Of a DNA stretch of 64,000 nt, positions 36,062 to 45,011 are shown piece after piece; the first letter of the stretch is position 1; every line of letters begins with the position of its first letter. The stretch comes from Aquimarina megaterium XH134 (GTDB lineage: Bacteria; Bacteroidota; Bacteroidia; Flavobacteriales; Flavobacteriaceae). The stretch covers positions 1 to 64,000 of the forward strand of contig NZ_JACB01000015.1 of NCBI RefSeq assembly GCF_000520975.1, in the 5' to 3' direction. The notes beneath the pieces are model-generated. The model was not told the DNA's origin, did not search any database, and worked only from the letters and a program-made list of their open reading frames with translations. The position numbers and the translations under genes are program-made.

Positions 36062-37333
36062 ATGATGTCACAAAGATTTAAACCATCCTTACTATTTCTA
36101 CTACTGCACATTGTTGCTCCTTACACCTTTCTTGGTCAATCTACTGTAAACGAAGTCAATACTGCCGATCACATTAAAACAATCCAGCTACTAACAGGCG
36201 CAGAATTCTCTGGAATACCTATACTTAAACTTGGAGATCCTTTTAGAATCACTTTTGATGATATTAATGGCGATGAATCTGATTATTATTATAGAATAAG
36301 TCATTATAACTTTGATTGGACACCTTCTTCTTTATATAAAAATGAATATCTGGACGGTTTTGATGAAATTAGAATTGTAAACTATGAGAATTCTTTTAAT
36401 ACATTACAAATGTATAGCCATTACACCTTAAGCATTCCAAACGAGGATACCAGAAGGCTTAAAGTAAGCGGAAACTACCTTATAGAAATATACGATGAAG
36501 ATGACGAAGTTGTATTCTCTAGAAAATTTATTGTCTATGAACCCTTAACATCTGTAAAAGTATACACAAAAAGATCTAGAGATCTCAAACACATAGATAC
36601 CAAACAATCTGTTCAATTCGAAATAAACTCACCAAACGAAATTTTAAGAAATCCTCGAAAAACAGTAAAAACTTTGGTGATGCAAAATAACGATCTCAAA
36701 AATGCAATTACCAATTTGGTTCCTCAATTCACCATTGCTAATAGTCTAGTATACAAATATGATCAGGAGTCTAGTTTTTGGGGAGGAAATGAATTTTTAT
36801 TTTTTGACAGTAAAGACATTAGAGCATCTACAGTAAGCACACGAGGCATAGAACTAAAAGACATCTACCACAACTACCTGTACTCTAATCGAGTTAGAGC
36901 TAATCGAAGATACACATACAACCCCGATATCAATGGTAATTTTGTGATCAGAAACCTGGATGCCGAAAATAATAATGTCGAAGCAGATTATGTGTGGATG
37001 CATTTTTCATTAGAATGCTACGAACCTCTGGAAGGAGGAGAAATTCATCTTTATGGCAATTTCAACAACTATACTCTTGATGAATCAACACTTCTTCAAT
37101 ATGATAAAGAAAGTGGCGGATACTTCAACAAAAGCATTTTTAAACAAGGATTTTATAATTACAAATATGTCCTCTTAAGACCAGACGGAACTATAGATCC
37201 AGGTTTTATTAGTGGTAATTTTGATGAAACTGAAAATGAGTATACTGTACTACCTTATTACAGAGCTCCCGGAGCACGCTATGATAGGGTTATCGGAAAA
37301 GGAACAGGAAACTCAGCTAACATCACAAATTAA
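36062..37333 (+). CDS. Type IX secretion system plug protein (DUF5103)
   Basis: A protein of about 423 aa. I start at ATG 36062 (MMSQRFKPSLLFLLLHIVAP) because it gives a signal peptide; ATG 36065 is equally possible and the open frame extends upstream only through a TTG. DUF5103 features are visible: IKTIQLLTGAEFSGIPILKL, DESDYYYRISHYNFDW, NEYLDGF and a C-terminal GEIHLYGNFNNY. In Flavobacterium johnsoniae the DUF5103 protein Plug closes the periplasmic end of the SprA channel when PorV is absent. It stands alone here, with the rest of the T9SS core elsewhere apart from porT. Confidence 0.88.
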   Translation: MMSQRFKPSLLFLLLHIVAPYTFLGQSTVNEVNTADHIKTIQLLTGAEFSGIPILKLGDPFRITFDDINGDESDYYYRISHYNFDWTPSSLYKNEYLDGFDEIRIVNYENSFNTLQMYSHYTLSIPNEDTRRLKVSGNYLIEIYDEDDEVVFSRKFIVYEPLTSVKVYTKRSRDLKHIDTKQSVQFEINSPNEILRNPRKTVKTLVMQNNDLKNAITNLVPQFTIANSLVYKYDQESSFWGGNEFLFFDSKDIRASTVSTRGIELKDIYHNYLYSNRVRANRRYTYNPDINGNFVIRNLDAENNNVEADYVWMHFSLECYEPLEGGEIHLYGNFNNYTLDESTLLQYDKESGGYFNKSIFKQGFYNYKYVLLRPDGTIDPGFISGNFDETENEYTVLPYYRAPGARYDRVIGKGTGNSANITN

Positions 37334-37407
37334 TATAAGTACATTCATTTTTTAGATTGTAATAAAATACTACTATTTTAGTCCCGTAAGGAAACTATCA
37401 ACTAAAA

Positions 37408-38562
37408 ATGAAAGAAACGGGAAGATTCTTAAAAGAGTATCGCGGTAGCGAATGTCTTAACTGCGGTGTACCATTAGATGTTATTGATCGATATTGTCAT
37501 AATTGCGGGCAAATTAACACCAAAAAAAGATTATCACTTAAGGATTTTTTTAATGAGTTTTTTGCAAGTATTTTTTCTTATGATTCTCGTTTAAGACACA
37601 CTATTATTGCATTACTTTTTAAGCCTGGAAAAATCTCTAAAGAATACACCCAAGGTAAAAGAGTAAAATATGCTAACCCATTTCGGTTTTACCTTAGTGT
37701 TTCTATTATCTTTTTTATCATTAACGGTTTATTTATTGATTTTGATGGTTTTAGGACAGAAGTTGAAGGCAAAGTCAACGTTGGAAAAGATGCTATTACC
37801 GAAATCAAAAAAAGCATCAAAATGGATGATTCATTAAAACATAAAATTAATGATCAAATATTAGCTACTAATGGTATTTCTAAATCAGATAAAGAAAAAA
37901 TTAGTGAAGGAATTCTAAAAGTTGAGGGGTTTCCTTTACTAAATGACAGCTTGACCAAACCAGAAGAAGTTACCTATTATTCACAAGAACAGATTGATAG
38001 TATTGGTTTTTTTAAAAGAGGCTTTAAACTATGGTCGATGTATGAAGATTATTATGACAAAACAGAAGAGAAATCTACCTATAGAGCTTTATCAGAACTA
38101 AAACACGAAAGAAATCAATTTAACAAATACATCTACCATAGAGTTCTAAAAACCAAATCAATAGAGGAAAACTATGGACAAGAATTCTTTGAATTTATAT
38201 TTAATAAATTACCTTTCATCATATTCTTCTTTCTTCCCTTTTTTGCCTTAAGCATTTGGCTCATATACATTAGAAGACCTTTTAATTACATGGAGCATCT
38301 TGTATTTATATTTCACACTCAAACCATGTTTTTTATCGTCATAGGTTTTTCAATTTTGATTGCCAAAATCACCAACATTAATGCTCTTTTTGGGATTGCA
38401 ATGCTTGTTTTCTTATTTTATCTATATAAAGCTATGCGGAAATTTTATAACCAAGGAAGAATCAAAACAATTGTTAAATTTCTGCTTGTGAATGTATTAT
38501 TTTTTATCTTAGCAGGAATCGGTTCTGTATTAACAATAATAGGATCTGTGTTTATATTTTGA
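37408..38562 (+). CDS. DUF3667 membrane protein with N-terminal zinc ribbon
   Basis: A 384-aa protein. The N-terminus has a C-x-x-C...C-x-x-C ribbon (CLNCGVPLD, YCHNCGQ). Next comes the DUF3667 core: LSLKDFFNEFFASIFSYDSR, LLFKPGKISKEYTQGKRVKY and NPFRFYLSVSIIFF. A long polar loop (about 115-265) is followed by three or four hydrophobic segments (IIFFFLPFFALSIWLIYI, FFIVIGFSILIA, LLVNVLFFILAGIGSVL). The family is common in Bacteroidota and uncharacterised. Its stop is followed one base later by apaG, so they are co-transcribed. Confidence 0.88.
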   Translation: MKETGRFLKEYRGSECLNCGVPLDVIDRYCHNCGQINTKKRLSLKDFFNEFFASIFSYDSRLRHTIIALLFKPGKISKEYTQGKRVKYANPFRFYLSVSIIFFIINGLFIDFDGFRTEVEGKVNVGKDAITEIKKSIKMDDSLKHKINDQILATNGISKSDKEKISEGILKVEGFPLLNDSLTKPEEVTYYSQEQIDSIGFFKRGFKLWSMYEDYYDKTEEKSTYRALSELKHERNQFNKYIYHRVLKTKSIEENYGQEFFEFIFNKLPFIIFFFLPFFALSIWLIYIRRPFNYMEHLVFIFHTQTMFFIVIGFSILIAKITNINALFGIAMLVFLFYLYKAMRKFYNQGRIKTIVKFLLVNVLFFILAGIGSVLTIIGSVFIF

Positions 38563-38563
38563 T

Positions 38564-38950
38564 ATGGTACAGCAAATTACCAGAGGAATAAAAATTTCGG
38601 TGGATACAACTTTTGAAGGTACGTTCTATAAGAACTATAAGATTCACTTTGCCTTTGGTTATCGAATTACAATAGAAAATCAAAGTAAAGATTCTGTACA
38701 ACTCACTTCCCGTTTCTGGGAAATCAAAGATGCTTTAAATAATACTGAGATTGTAGAAGGTGAAGGTGTAATTGGTAAAAAGCCAGTTTTAAAACCTGGT
38801 GAGTCCCATACATATAATAGTGGTTGCTTACTTAGTTCTCCTTTTGGAGCAATGAAAGGGCACTACAATATGGTTAATTTTACATCTACCAGAAAATTTA
38901 AGGTCATGATCCCTGGTTTCAAATTAAGCGCACCTTTTGCACTTAATTAG
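38564..38950 (+). CDS. apaG: ApaG family protein
   Basis: A 128-aa single-domain beta-sandwich, the normal ApaG length. FAFGYRITIENQSKDSVQL, SRFWEIKDA, VVGKKP-type sequence (VIGKKPVLKPGESHTY) and GAMKGHYNM are the family hallmarks. ApaG is linked to cobalt/magnesium resistance in Salmonella, but its biochemical role is not firmly known. It starts one base after the DUF3667 stop and its last 8 bp overlap the convergent gene at 38943. Confidence 0.93.
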   Translation: MVQQITRGIKISVDTTFEGTFYKNYKIHFAFGYRITIENQSKDSVQLTSRFWEIKDALNNTEIVEGEGVIGKKPVLKPGESHTYNSGCLLSSPFGAMKGHYNMVNFTSTRKFKVMIPGFKLSAPFALN

Positions 38951-39935
38951 CAATTCTCTTTACCAATTCGAACCTGATCTTCTTTCCGTTTTGCTCTACA
39001 TGACAGTACTTACAATTAGAATCATACACAAAACTATAACTCTTTAAGATATTAAAATACCCTTCTGCAACAGCAAAGAGCCCCTTAAAATCTTCTTTAC
39101 CATATTCGGTATATCTCCTAATCTCGAACAGATCTTTTTCTAAAGATTTGTTTAATATAAAATACGCACTACTACCTGTACCCGAAAGAAAATGAGCATT
39201 TTTCAAAACCTCTTTTGGTCTTACAGTTTGATTATGTTTGGTTTCGGGTATATTTTTATCAAAATAATTAGTGAGATTTTCTTTAAAAACAGATCCCGGA
39301 TACACATGCAACTTCCCTTGTTCTACTTGATAAATCGGATTACCTATGGCTGCTTTTTCTACATTTCCCAGAGGACTAGGTGTAAATAGTTTATTACGTA
39401 ATAATGGCTTTCTGATTTTAGCATAATCTGTACTTGCCAAAATCGTATCGGTAACAATTCGAGAACAATTGCTTCCTTCTTTTCCAAAAGCTTTATAAGG
39501 AATACTTCCTTTCTCTTGAACAGACAACACATAATCTCTTGCCTCCTCATAATAAATATAGTCACATACCGATGCAACTAATCGGCCATCACCATGTGTC
39601 TTATCAGGATTCGCTTCTAACCAAAGCAAAAACTCCTCTACGTTACCTAATTTTTTCTCAGGTGTAATAATAGCTTTAAACGGAATAGCCAATTCTACAT
39701 CGGTAACAGCACTTCTTACCCTGCCATACCCTTGTGGAGTAATATATCTTCCAAAATCATAGTATTCGGCCTGGCCTGTTTTATTTTCAATAAGAACAAA
39801 AGCAGCGTGCCCGGCTTTAATATAACTATGTTTTCCTAATCCCAGTGCCAAAAGTACTTTGGTCGAAGGTTCATCTGAGTGTTTTACAAATGTATCAGGA
39901 TAAGCAAGTGAAATTATTTTACCTGTATAATTCAA
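38943..39935 (-). CDS. DUF6695-like conserved protein
   Basis: A 330-aa protein without a signal peptide or membrane segment. I believe it belongs to DUF6695, on overall appearance. KHSYIKAGHAAFVLIENKTG, YYDFGRYITPQGYGRVRSA and SNCSRIVTDTILA contain a conserved His, a GR-Y segment and a Cys in an arrangement that recalls papain-like NlpC/LRAT folds, although order and spacing would have to be checked by structure. The Arg/Tyr-rich C-terminus ends with CKYCHVEQNGKKIRFEL. It overlaps apaG tail to tail by 8 bp and starts 26 bp downstream of the NRDE gene. Confidence 0.72.
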   Translation of the reverse strand: MNYTGKIISLAYPDTFVKHSDEPSTKVLLALGLGKHSYIKAGHAAFVLIENKTGQAEYYDFGRYITPQGYGRVRSAVTDVELAIPFKAIITPEKKLGNVEEFLLWLEANPDKTHGDGRLVASVCDYIYYEEARDYVLSVQEKGSIPYKAFGKEGSNCSRIVTDTILASTDYAKIRKPLLRNKLFTPSPLGNVEKAAIGNPIYQVEQGKLHVYPGSVFKENLTNYFDKNIPETKHNQTVRPKEVLKNAHFLSGTGSSAYFILNKSLEKDLFEIRRYTEYGKEDFKGLFAVAEGYFNILKSYSFVYDSNCKYCHVEQNGKKIRFELVKRIAN

Positions 39936-39960
39936 TTTTGCATAAATTTAGATAGTTTTC

Positions 39961-40677
39961 TTAAGCTGTTATAGCTTCAAAAACAACAGTGCTTATTTCT
40001 TTATTTTGCAGATTCTCATATCGCATAGAAAGTTCTTCTTCATTCTTTACAACTTGAGTAATACTTCTGGTTTTCAAGAACCCCCTATCTATTTGCAGAT
40101 CAACATCCTTATCTCCTACTCCTGCATTTTTATGAAAATCTAAAAGTGTTCTCGGAGATAGCACATTCTGGTTTTCATGAGAAGCAAACCACTTTTTACG
40201 TGTTGCTTTCATATCTTTAGTATACAAAGTAGAAGACGACCATATATGGGTTTTCTTTTCTAATCTCCTAAGATGTTTTTGTTGTCCATCCCAAACCAGT
40301 TCAAAAAGCAAAAGATCAGATTGCCAATTTGCAGCTACAATTGTAAAAGGCTCTATCCCTTTATAATTATATGCATGAATTGCCTTCTCTAAATCATCGG
40401 CTCCCAATAAATCTCTCACAACAACTCCTCTACTCTGTCTGTATGACGACGATCTTTCATGGATTTCGAACCCGCCATTAAGCAAGCAAATCATAGTATT
40501 TTTATCGCTAACACCTATCCAGGTGCCACCAGCAACGGCATCTTTGGGAAACAGCATCCTGGTTTTATTTACCTGATAAAATTCAGGAAACAATGTTTTT
40601 CGATTTACCGCCTCATCACGATTAGAGGTTAGTATAAAATTATTTTCTTGAGTTGGGACTAAAGTAACTGTACACAT
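39961..40677 (-). CDS. NRDE / TANGO2-family protein
   Basis: A 238-aa protein. I start it at the Met that places Cys at position 2 (MCTVTLVPTQ), because TANGO2/NRDE proteins are N-terminal-nucleophile-like with Cys2 exposed after Met removal; nine further codons upstream are open but would bury it. The family name motif SNRDEAVNR is present at about 21-29, followed by GGTWIGVSDKN and LLNGGFE. The role in bacteria is unclear; in eukaryotes TANGO2 is linked to haem/lipid handling. The DUF6695 gene lies directly downstream on the same strand. Confidence 0.88.
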   Translation of the reverse strand: MCTVTLVPTQENNFILTSNRDEAVNRKTLFPEFYQVNKTRMLFPKDAVAGGTWIGVSDKNTMICLLNGGFEIHERSSSYRQSRGVVVRDLLGADDLEKAIHAYNYKGIEPFTIVAANWQSDLLLFELVWDGQQKHLRRLEKKTHIWSSSTLYTKDMKATRKKWFASHENQNVLSPRTLLDFHKNAGVGDKDVDLQIDRGFLKTRSITQVVKNEEELSMRYENLQNKEISTVVFEAITA

Positions 40678-40983
40678 AAATTTTGGGTCGGCTAAATATC
40701 TCACAACTTACAAAAAAAATACATACTCTATATCTTTAGATGCCAAATGAAGAAACAACTCTTTATAACATCCTATGATTATTCTAAAATAGCCTGCAAT
40801 ACAAAAGATGAACACAACCCCAAAAACATGAAGAAGAAAATATGAATTCGAGCATTTTACAGATTTTTTTGGTATAAAAGGTTAAAATAGATTTTAGCCT
40901 ATATAATTTTCTATCTTTGCTATCTTGAATAACAAATTCATTAGATAAATACATCTTACTAATTTAAATTAACACATTACATC
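40678..40983. other. 306-bp divergent intergenic region upstream of pruA
   Basis: It contains a good -7 box, TATCTTTG at 40912-40919, for pruA, giving a leader of about 58 bases. No TTG lies at standard distance. No promoter for the NRDE gene was recognised, and no other structure is seen. Confidence 0.5.
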
Positions 40984-42612
40984 ATGGGAAAAGGTTTTTT
41001 TCAAGTTCCTACTGCAATAAACGAACCTGTAAAGTCATATGCTCCCGGAACACCGGAAAGAGAAGAAGTTCTGGCAGCGTATTCAGCAATGTATAATACT
41101 ACCGTAGACGTACCTTTATATATTAATGGTGAAGAAATAAGAACAGGTGACACTGCTACTATGTCGCCTCCACACGATCATCAGCATAATCTGGGAACGT
41201 ATCATAAGGCAGAAAAACAACATGTACAAAAAGCAATTGACACGGCACTTGCAGCCAGAAAGCAATGGGCTGACTTAGCATGGGAACAACGTGCTGCTGT
41301 ATTTTTAAGAGCTGCAGAACTTATCGCAGGACCATACCGTGCAAAGATTAACGCAGCTACTATGCTTGCGCAGTCTAAAAATATATTTCAGGCAGAAATT
41401 GATGCTGCATGTGAGTTTATAGATTTCTTACGTTTTAACGTAGAATATATGACTCAGATATATGAAGATCAACCAGATTCTACATCTGCAGCCTGGAACA
41501 GATTAGAGTACAGACCATTAGAAGGATTTGTATATGCAATTACTCCTTTTAACTTCACTGCGATTTCAGGAAATCTTCCTGCCAGTGCCGCACTAATGGG
41601 AAATACTGTAGTATGGAAACCAAGTGATAGTCAGATCTATTCTGCAAAAGTTATTGTAGATATTTTTAAAGAAGCTGGTGTACCAGATGGTGTGATCAAT
41701 GTAGTATATGGAGATCCTGTAATGATTACAGATACTGTATTAGCCAGTCCTGATTTTGCAGGAATACATTTTACAGGAAGTACTCACGTATTTAAAGATA
41801 TCTGGGCAAAAATCGGAACTAATATTCATAATTATAAAACCTACCCAAGAATTGTAGGAGAAACTGGTGGTAAGGATTTTATTATGGCTCACCCTAGTGC
41901 AAATGCAAAACAAGTTGCAACCGGTATTTCTCGTGGAGCATTTGAGTTTCAAGGACAAAAATGTAGTGCTGCATCCAGAGCTTATATCCCAAAAAGTTTA
42001 TGGCCTGATGTAAAGAAATACATAATAGAAGATGTTAATTCTTTTAAAATGGGATCGCCAGAAGACATGAGTAACTTCATTACTGCGGTGATACACGAAG
42101 GGTCATTTGACAAACTGGCTAAGTATATCGATCAAGCCAAGACCGATGCTGATGTAGAAATTATAGCTGGTGGTAATTATGATAAATCCAAAGGATATTT
42201 TATAGAACCAACAGTAATTGTTGCACAAGATCCAAAATACACTACAATGTGTACAGAATTATTTGGTCCTGTAATTACTATTTATGTATATGATGACAAC
42301 CAATGGAATGAAACTCTAAAATTGGTTGACGGAACCAGTGAGTATGCTTTAACTGGAGCAATTTTCTCTACAGATCGCTATGCGGCTGCAGAAGCAACTA
42401 AAGCATTAGAAAACTGTGCTGGTAACTTCTATATCAATGACAAATGTACAGGAGCAGTTGTTGGGCAACAACCTTTTGGTGGAGCCAGAGCTTCGGGAAC
42501 AAATGATAAAGCAGGTTCGTACCTCAACTTATTACGTTGGGTATCACCTCGTATGATCAAGGAAACATTTGTTTCTCCAGCAGATTATAGATACCCATTT
42601 TTAGGAGAATAA
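40984..42612 (+). CDS. pruA: L-glutamate gamma-semialdehyde dehydrogenase (1-pyrroline-5-carboxylate dehydrogenase)
   Basis: A 542-aa aldehyde dehydrogenase that performs the second step of proline catabolism, making glutamate with NAD+. Length matches the stand-alone eukaryote-like PruA group rather than the bifunctional PutA. Motifs visible: AITPFNFTAISGNLPASAAL (Asn of the oxyanion hole), GNTVVWKPSD (NAD site Lys), VGETGGKDF (general-base Glu) and QGQKCSAASRAYI with catalytic Cys. PFGGARASGTNDKAG near the end is also diagnostic. No proline dehydrogenase is adjacent. It has its own promoter box and terminator. Confidence 0.96.
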   Translation: MGKGFFQVPTAINEPVKSYAPGTPEREEVLAAYSAMYNTTVDVPLYINGEEIRTGDTATMSPPHDHQHNLGTYHKAEKQHVQKAIDTALAARKQWADLAWEQRAAVFLRAAELIAGPYRAKINAATMLAQSKNIFQAEIDAACEFIDFLRFNVEYMTQIYEDQPDSTSAAWNRLEYRPLEGFVYAITPFNFTAISGNLPASAALMGNTVVWKPSDSQIYSAKVIVDIFKEAGVPDGVINVVYGDPVMITDTVLASPDFAGIHFTGSTHVFKDIWAKIGTNIHNYKTYPRIVGETGGKDFIMAHPSANAKQVATGISRGAFEFQGQKCSAASRAYIPKSLWPDVKKYIIEDVNSFKMGSPEDMSNFITAVIHEGSFDKLAKYIDQAKTDADVEIIAGGNYDKSKGYFIEPTVIVAQDPKYTTMCTELFGPVITIYVYDDNQWNETLKLVDGTSEYALTGAIFSTDRYAAAEATKALENCAGNFYINDKCTGAVVGQQPFGGARASGTNDKAGSYLNLLRWVSPRMIKETFVSPADYRYPFLGE

Positions 42613-42632
42613 TCTCAATAAATTATAGATAT

Positions 42633-42660
42633 AAAAAAGTGCCAAATGGCACTTTTTTTT
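42633..42660 (+). terminator. Rho-independent terminator of pruA
   Basis: AAAAAAGTGCC-AAAT-GGCACTTTTTTTT forms an 11-bp stem followed by a T-run. Confidence 0.88.
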
Positions 42661-42717
42661 GTTTGGGCATACCACTTAAAACCTCTAAATTTACTCAAAA
42701 TCACACACCAACTTAAT

Positions 42718-43827
42718 ATGAAAAAAATAGTAATTGCTGGAGGAGGTATTGCTGGTCTAGCAACCGCAAGAATACTTCAAAATCAAGGATATTACATCAA
42801 GATAATTGAAAAACAGCCAGAATGGCAAATATCCGGAACCGGATTATATTTACCTTCTAACGGAGTTGTTGCTTTAGACAAAATAGGACTTGCAGCTACT
42901 GCAAGAGAGAAAGGGTTTATTATAGATTATCGCAATATAAAGAACGCCAAAGCAGAGGCAATACTCGATTTGGATCTCGAAAAAATATGGGGAAGAGAAA
43001 AGCCATGTCTGGGCATAAAAAGAAAAGTACTTCATGATATTCTTATTGATGGATTAAATACTATTGATATCTCTTTTAACACTACTATTAAGAGTTTAAA
43101 AACAAACCCGAATTCTGTCGTAATAGAACTATCAAATGGCTCTAAAGAAGAGTATGACCTGGTTATCGGTGCAGATGGACTATACTCTAAAACCCGAAAT
43201 CTAGTTTTGGGAGATATCCCATTAAGAAAAGTAACTGCACAAGTATGTCGTTTTATCATTAAAAAGCCAAAAGATATCAATTCCTGGACTTTATTTATAA
43301 ATGCTGTAGGGCAATTTCTCATCATCCCTATCGATGAGAATTCGGCATATTGTTACGTAAATAGAAAAACAAAAGGTTTTAAAACATTTGATAAAAAGCA
43401 ATACATGGAGCCTTTTAAAAAATTTGCCTCTCCGGTTCCTGAAATTCTTAACGAATGGAACCCTGACAATGCCTACTGGAATGATCTGGAAGAGCTTCCT
43501 AAACTACCGGTTATGGGTAGTGGCAGAGTTGTTCTTATAGGAGATGCAGCCCACGGGATGCCTCCTTTTATGGCACAAGGTGGTGCTTTAGCTCTTGAAG
43601 ATGCTATTGTATTATCTGGCTTATTAAAAAATGAAGATTGGAGCACCATGGCCGCTACATTTTCTAAAAACAGAAATAATCGTATCGACTGGACCAGAGC
43701 CCGCAATCAAAAGCGCGAAAAGCTTTCAAAATTACCTTATTGGATTGCCAAATTAGGATTAAAAAAAGTAGGAGAAAAAAACTGGACTGAAGATTATGGA
43801 CCTCTTGCCAAAACTCCGAATTGGTAG
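42718..43827 (+). CDS. FAD-dependent monooxygenase (PHBH-like)
   Basis: A 369-aa flavoprotein. I use ATG 42718 (MKKIVIAGGGIAGLATARIL), which begins at the FAD-binding fold; the upstream extension runs through the pruA terminator. Visible motifs are GGGIAGL (Rossmann), VIGADGLYSKTRN (the DG motif) and VVLIGDAAHGMPPFMAQGGA (the GD motif). It is expected to hydroxylate or epoxidise a small organic substrate with NAD(P)H and O2; the substrate is unknown. A GNAT gene follows after 59 bp on the same strand. Confidence 0.9.
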   Translation: MKKIVIAGGGIAGLATARILQNQGYYIKIIEKQPEWQISGTGLYLPSNGVVALDKIGLAATAREKGFIIDYRNIKNAKAEAILDLDLEKIWGREKPCLGIKRKVLHDILIDGLNTIDISFNTTIKSLKTNPNSVVIELSNGSKEEYDLVIGADGLYSKTRNLVLGDIPLRKVTAQVCRFIIKKPKDINSWTLFINAVGQFLIIPIDENSAYCYVNRKTKGFKTFDKKQYMEPFKKFASPVPEILNEWNPDNAYWNDLEELPKLPVMGSGRVVLIGDAAHGMPPFMAQGGALALEDAIVLSGLLKNEDWSTMAATFSKNRNNRIDWTRARNQKREKLSKLPYWIAKLGLKKVGEKNWTEDYGPLAKTPNW

Positions 43828-43886
43828 ATTTAAATAATACATGTATCTTTTGCTCAAAACAAAAAAACAACATATCGCAACCTAGT

Positions 43887-44354
43887 ATGATTATAAGAAC
43901 AGCTATAATAGAAGATCTACCTATTCTTTTGGATTTTGAACAAAAAATCATTGAAGCAGAACGCCCAATGGATCCTACATTAATACAGAATAAAAAAATA
44001 AGCTATTATAGTGTTAAGGATTATATCTTATCTGATCACACAGAGGTTGTTGTTGCCGAGATTGAAGGAGAAATTGTTGGTAGCGGCTATGGCCAAATAC
44101 GTGACCGAAAAAACTTCTTCAAACAAAAGCAATTGGGCTATATCGGTTTTATGTATGTAAAAGACCAACATAGAGGAAAAGGTGTTAGCCAGAAAATCAT
44201 AAAATATCTATGCGATTGGTTTGCAAGTAAAAATCTTGAAGAAATACGCCTTACGGTTTATGATCAAAACCCAAGAGCCATACGAGCTTATGAAAAAGTT
44301 GGTTTTAAAAAGCATCTTATTGAGATGAGGGTTAATCTAAAGGATACAAATTAA
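43887..44354 (+). CDS. GNAT family N-acetyltransferase
   Basis: A 155-aa single-domain acetyltransferase. I start at ATG 43887 (MIIRTAIIEDLPILLDFEQ), which gives the canonical GNAT beginning. YIGFMYVKDQHRGKGVSQKI supplies the R-x-x-G-x-G acetyl-CoA loop, and EEIRLTVYDQNPRAIRAYEK with VGFKKH is the C-terminal signature. Substrate unknown. It is probably co-transcribed with the monooxygenase. Confidence 0.9.
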   Translation: MIIRTAIIEDLPILLDFEQKIIEAERPMDPTLIQNKKISYYSVKDYILSDHTEVVVAEIEGEIVGSGYGQIRDRKNFFKQKQLGYIGFMYVKDQHRGKGVSQKIIKYLCDWFASKNLEEIRLTVYDQNPRAIRAYEKVGFKKHLIEMRVNLKDTN

Positions 44355-44390
44355 GGCATATATTATAAAAGGCAAATACATTATACTTTA

Positions 44391-44449
44391 TAATATGGTA
44401 TTGTTTTAGACATCTCCCTGATTGAGATGTCTGTCTTTGTACCATATTA
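44391..44449. other. Nested double hairpin between convergent genes
   Basis: TAATATGGTA (44391-44400) pairs perfectly with TACCATATTA (44440-44449). Inside, AGACATCTC (44408-44416) pairs with GAGATGTCT (44424-44432). The two stems are separated by symmetric 7-nt internal loops. It lies about 60 bp from the end of the convergent HxlR gene and could serve as a bidirectional terminator or a small structured RNA. Confidence 0.5.
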
Positions 44450-44508
44450 CCTTTTCTTCAAAAAAAATGAATCTATACGATTTTAGTTTACAAAAGAGCA
44501 TTCCTAAG

Positions 44509-44874
44509 TTAAACCTTCTTTTGTACTGCAACATTTTTTTCATCTTCTCTACCAGTACTAATACCAGAGCCCCAAGTACACAATTGACTTAATATAGGTA
44601 ATAACTCTTTTCCCCATTCTGTTAAAGAATATTCGACTCTGGGCGGGACTTCTGCAAATGATTCGCGCTTCACAACCTCTTTTTGTTCTAATTCTTTAAG
44701 TTGTTCTGTTAACACTTTTCTGCTAATTCCTTCTACAAAAACCGCTAATTGCCCAAATCTTAACTTACGTTCTTCTAAAACATAAATAATAATAGGCGCC
44801 CATTTATTTCCTATAATATTCGTTGCATGAATCATTGGACAATGATTTGGATTATGAATTAATTTTCTACTCAT
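44509..44874 (-). CDS. HxlR-family winged-helix transcriptional regulator
   Basis: A 121-aa regulator using the start at 44874 (MSRKLIHNPNHCPMIHATNI); ten more codons are open upstream. The HxlR signature is visible: NIIGNKWAPIIIYVL, LRFGQLAVFVEGISRKVLTE, LKELEQKEVVKRESF and PRVEYSLTEWGKELLPIL. A Cys near residue 12 (HNPNHCPM) matches redox-sensing HxlR members such as YodB/HypR, which respond to electrophiles. It is divergent from an ene-reductase that detoxifies such compounds, so it is probably its repressor. Confidence 0.9.
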   Translation of the reverse strand: MSRKLIHNPNHCPMIHATNIIGNKWAPIIIYVLEERKLRFGQLAVFVEGISRKVLTEQLKELEQKEVVKRESFAEVPPRVEYSLTEWGKELLPILSQLCTWGSGISTGREDEKNVAVQKKV

Positions 44875-44906
44875 AATTCTTAATTTTTGGTTAAACAACC
44901 CCATTA

Positions 44907-44945
44907 GTTACATCGAGGTTACCATTTTTTTAGAATACAAAAATA
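44907..44945 (-). promoter_or_regulatory. HxlR promoter box and possible operator
   Basis: On the minus strand TATTTTTG (44938-44945) matches the -7 consensus. GTTAC occurs twice as a direct repeat (44907-44911 and 44918-44922), 11 bp apart, i.e. on one face of the helix, and may be a regulator site. The operator call is speculative. Confidence 0.3.
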
Positions 44946-45011
44946 CAAATGTTTCTTTTAGAAACTATTAATAATTACTTTTATAAACTTTTAATACAAA
45001 AAACATACAAA

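Noticed and set aside
42646..42717. Longer start for the FAD monooxygenase
   Set aside because: The extension overlaps the T-run of the pruA terminator, and the FAD fold begins exactly at ATG 42718.
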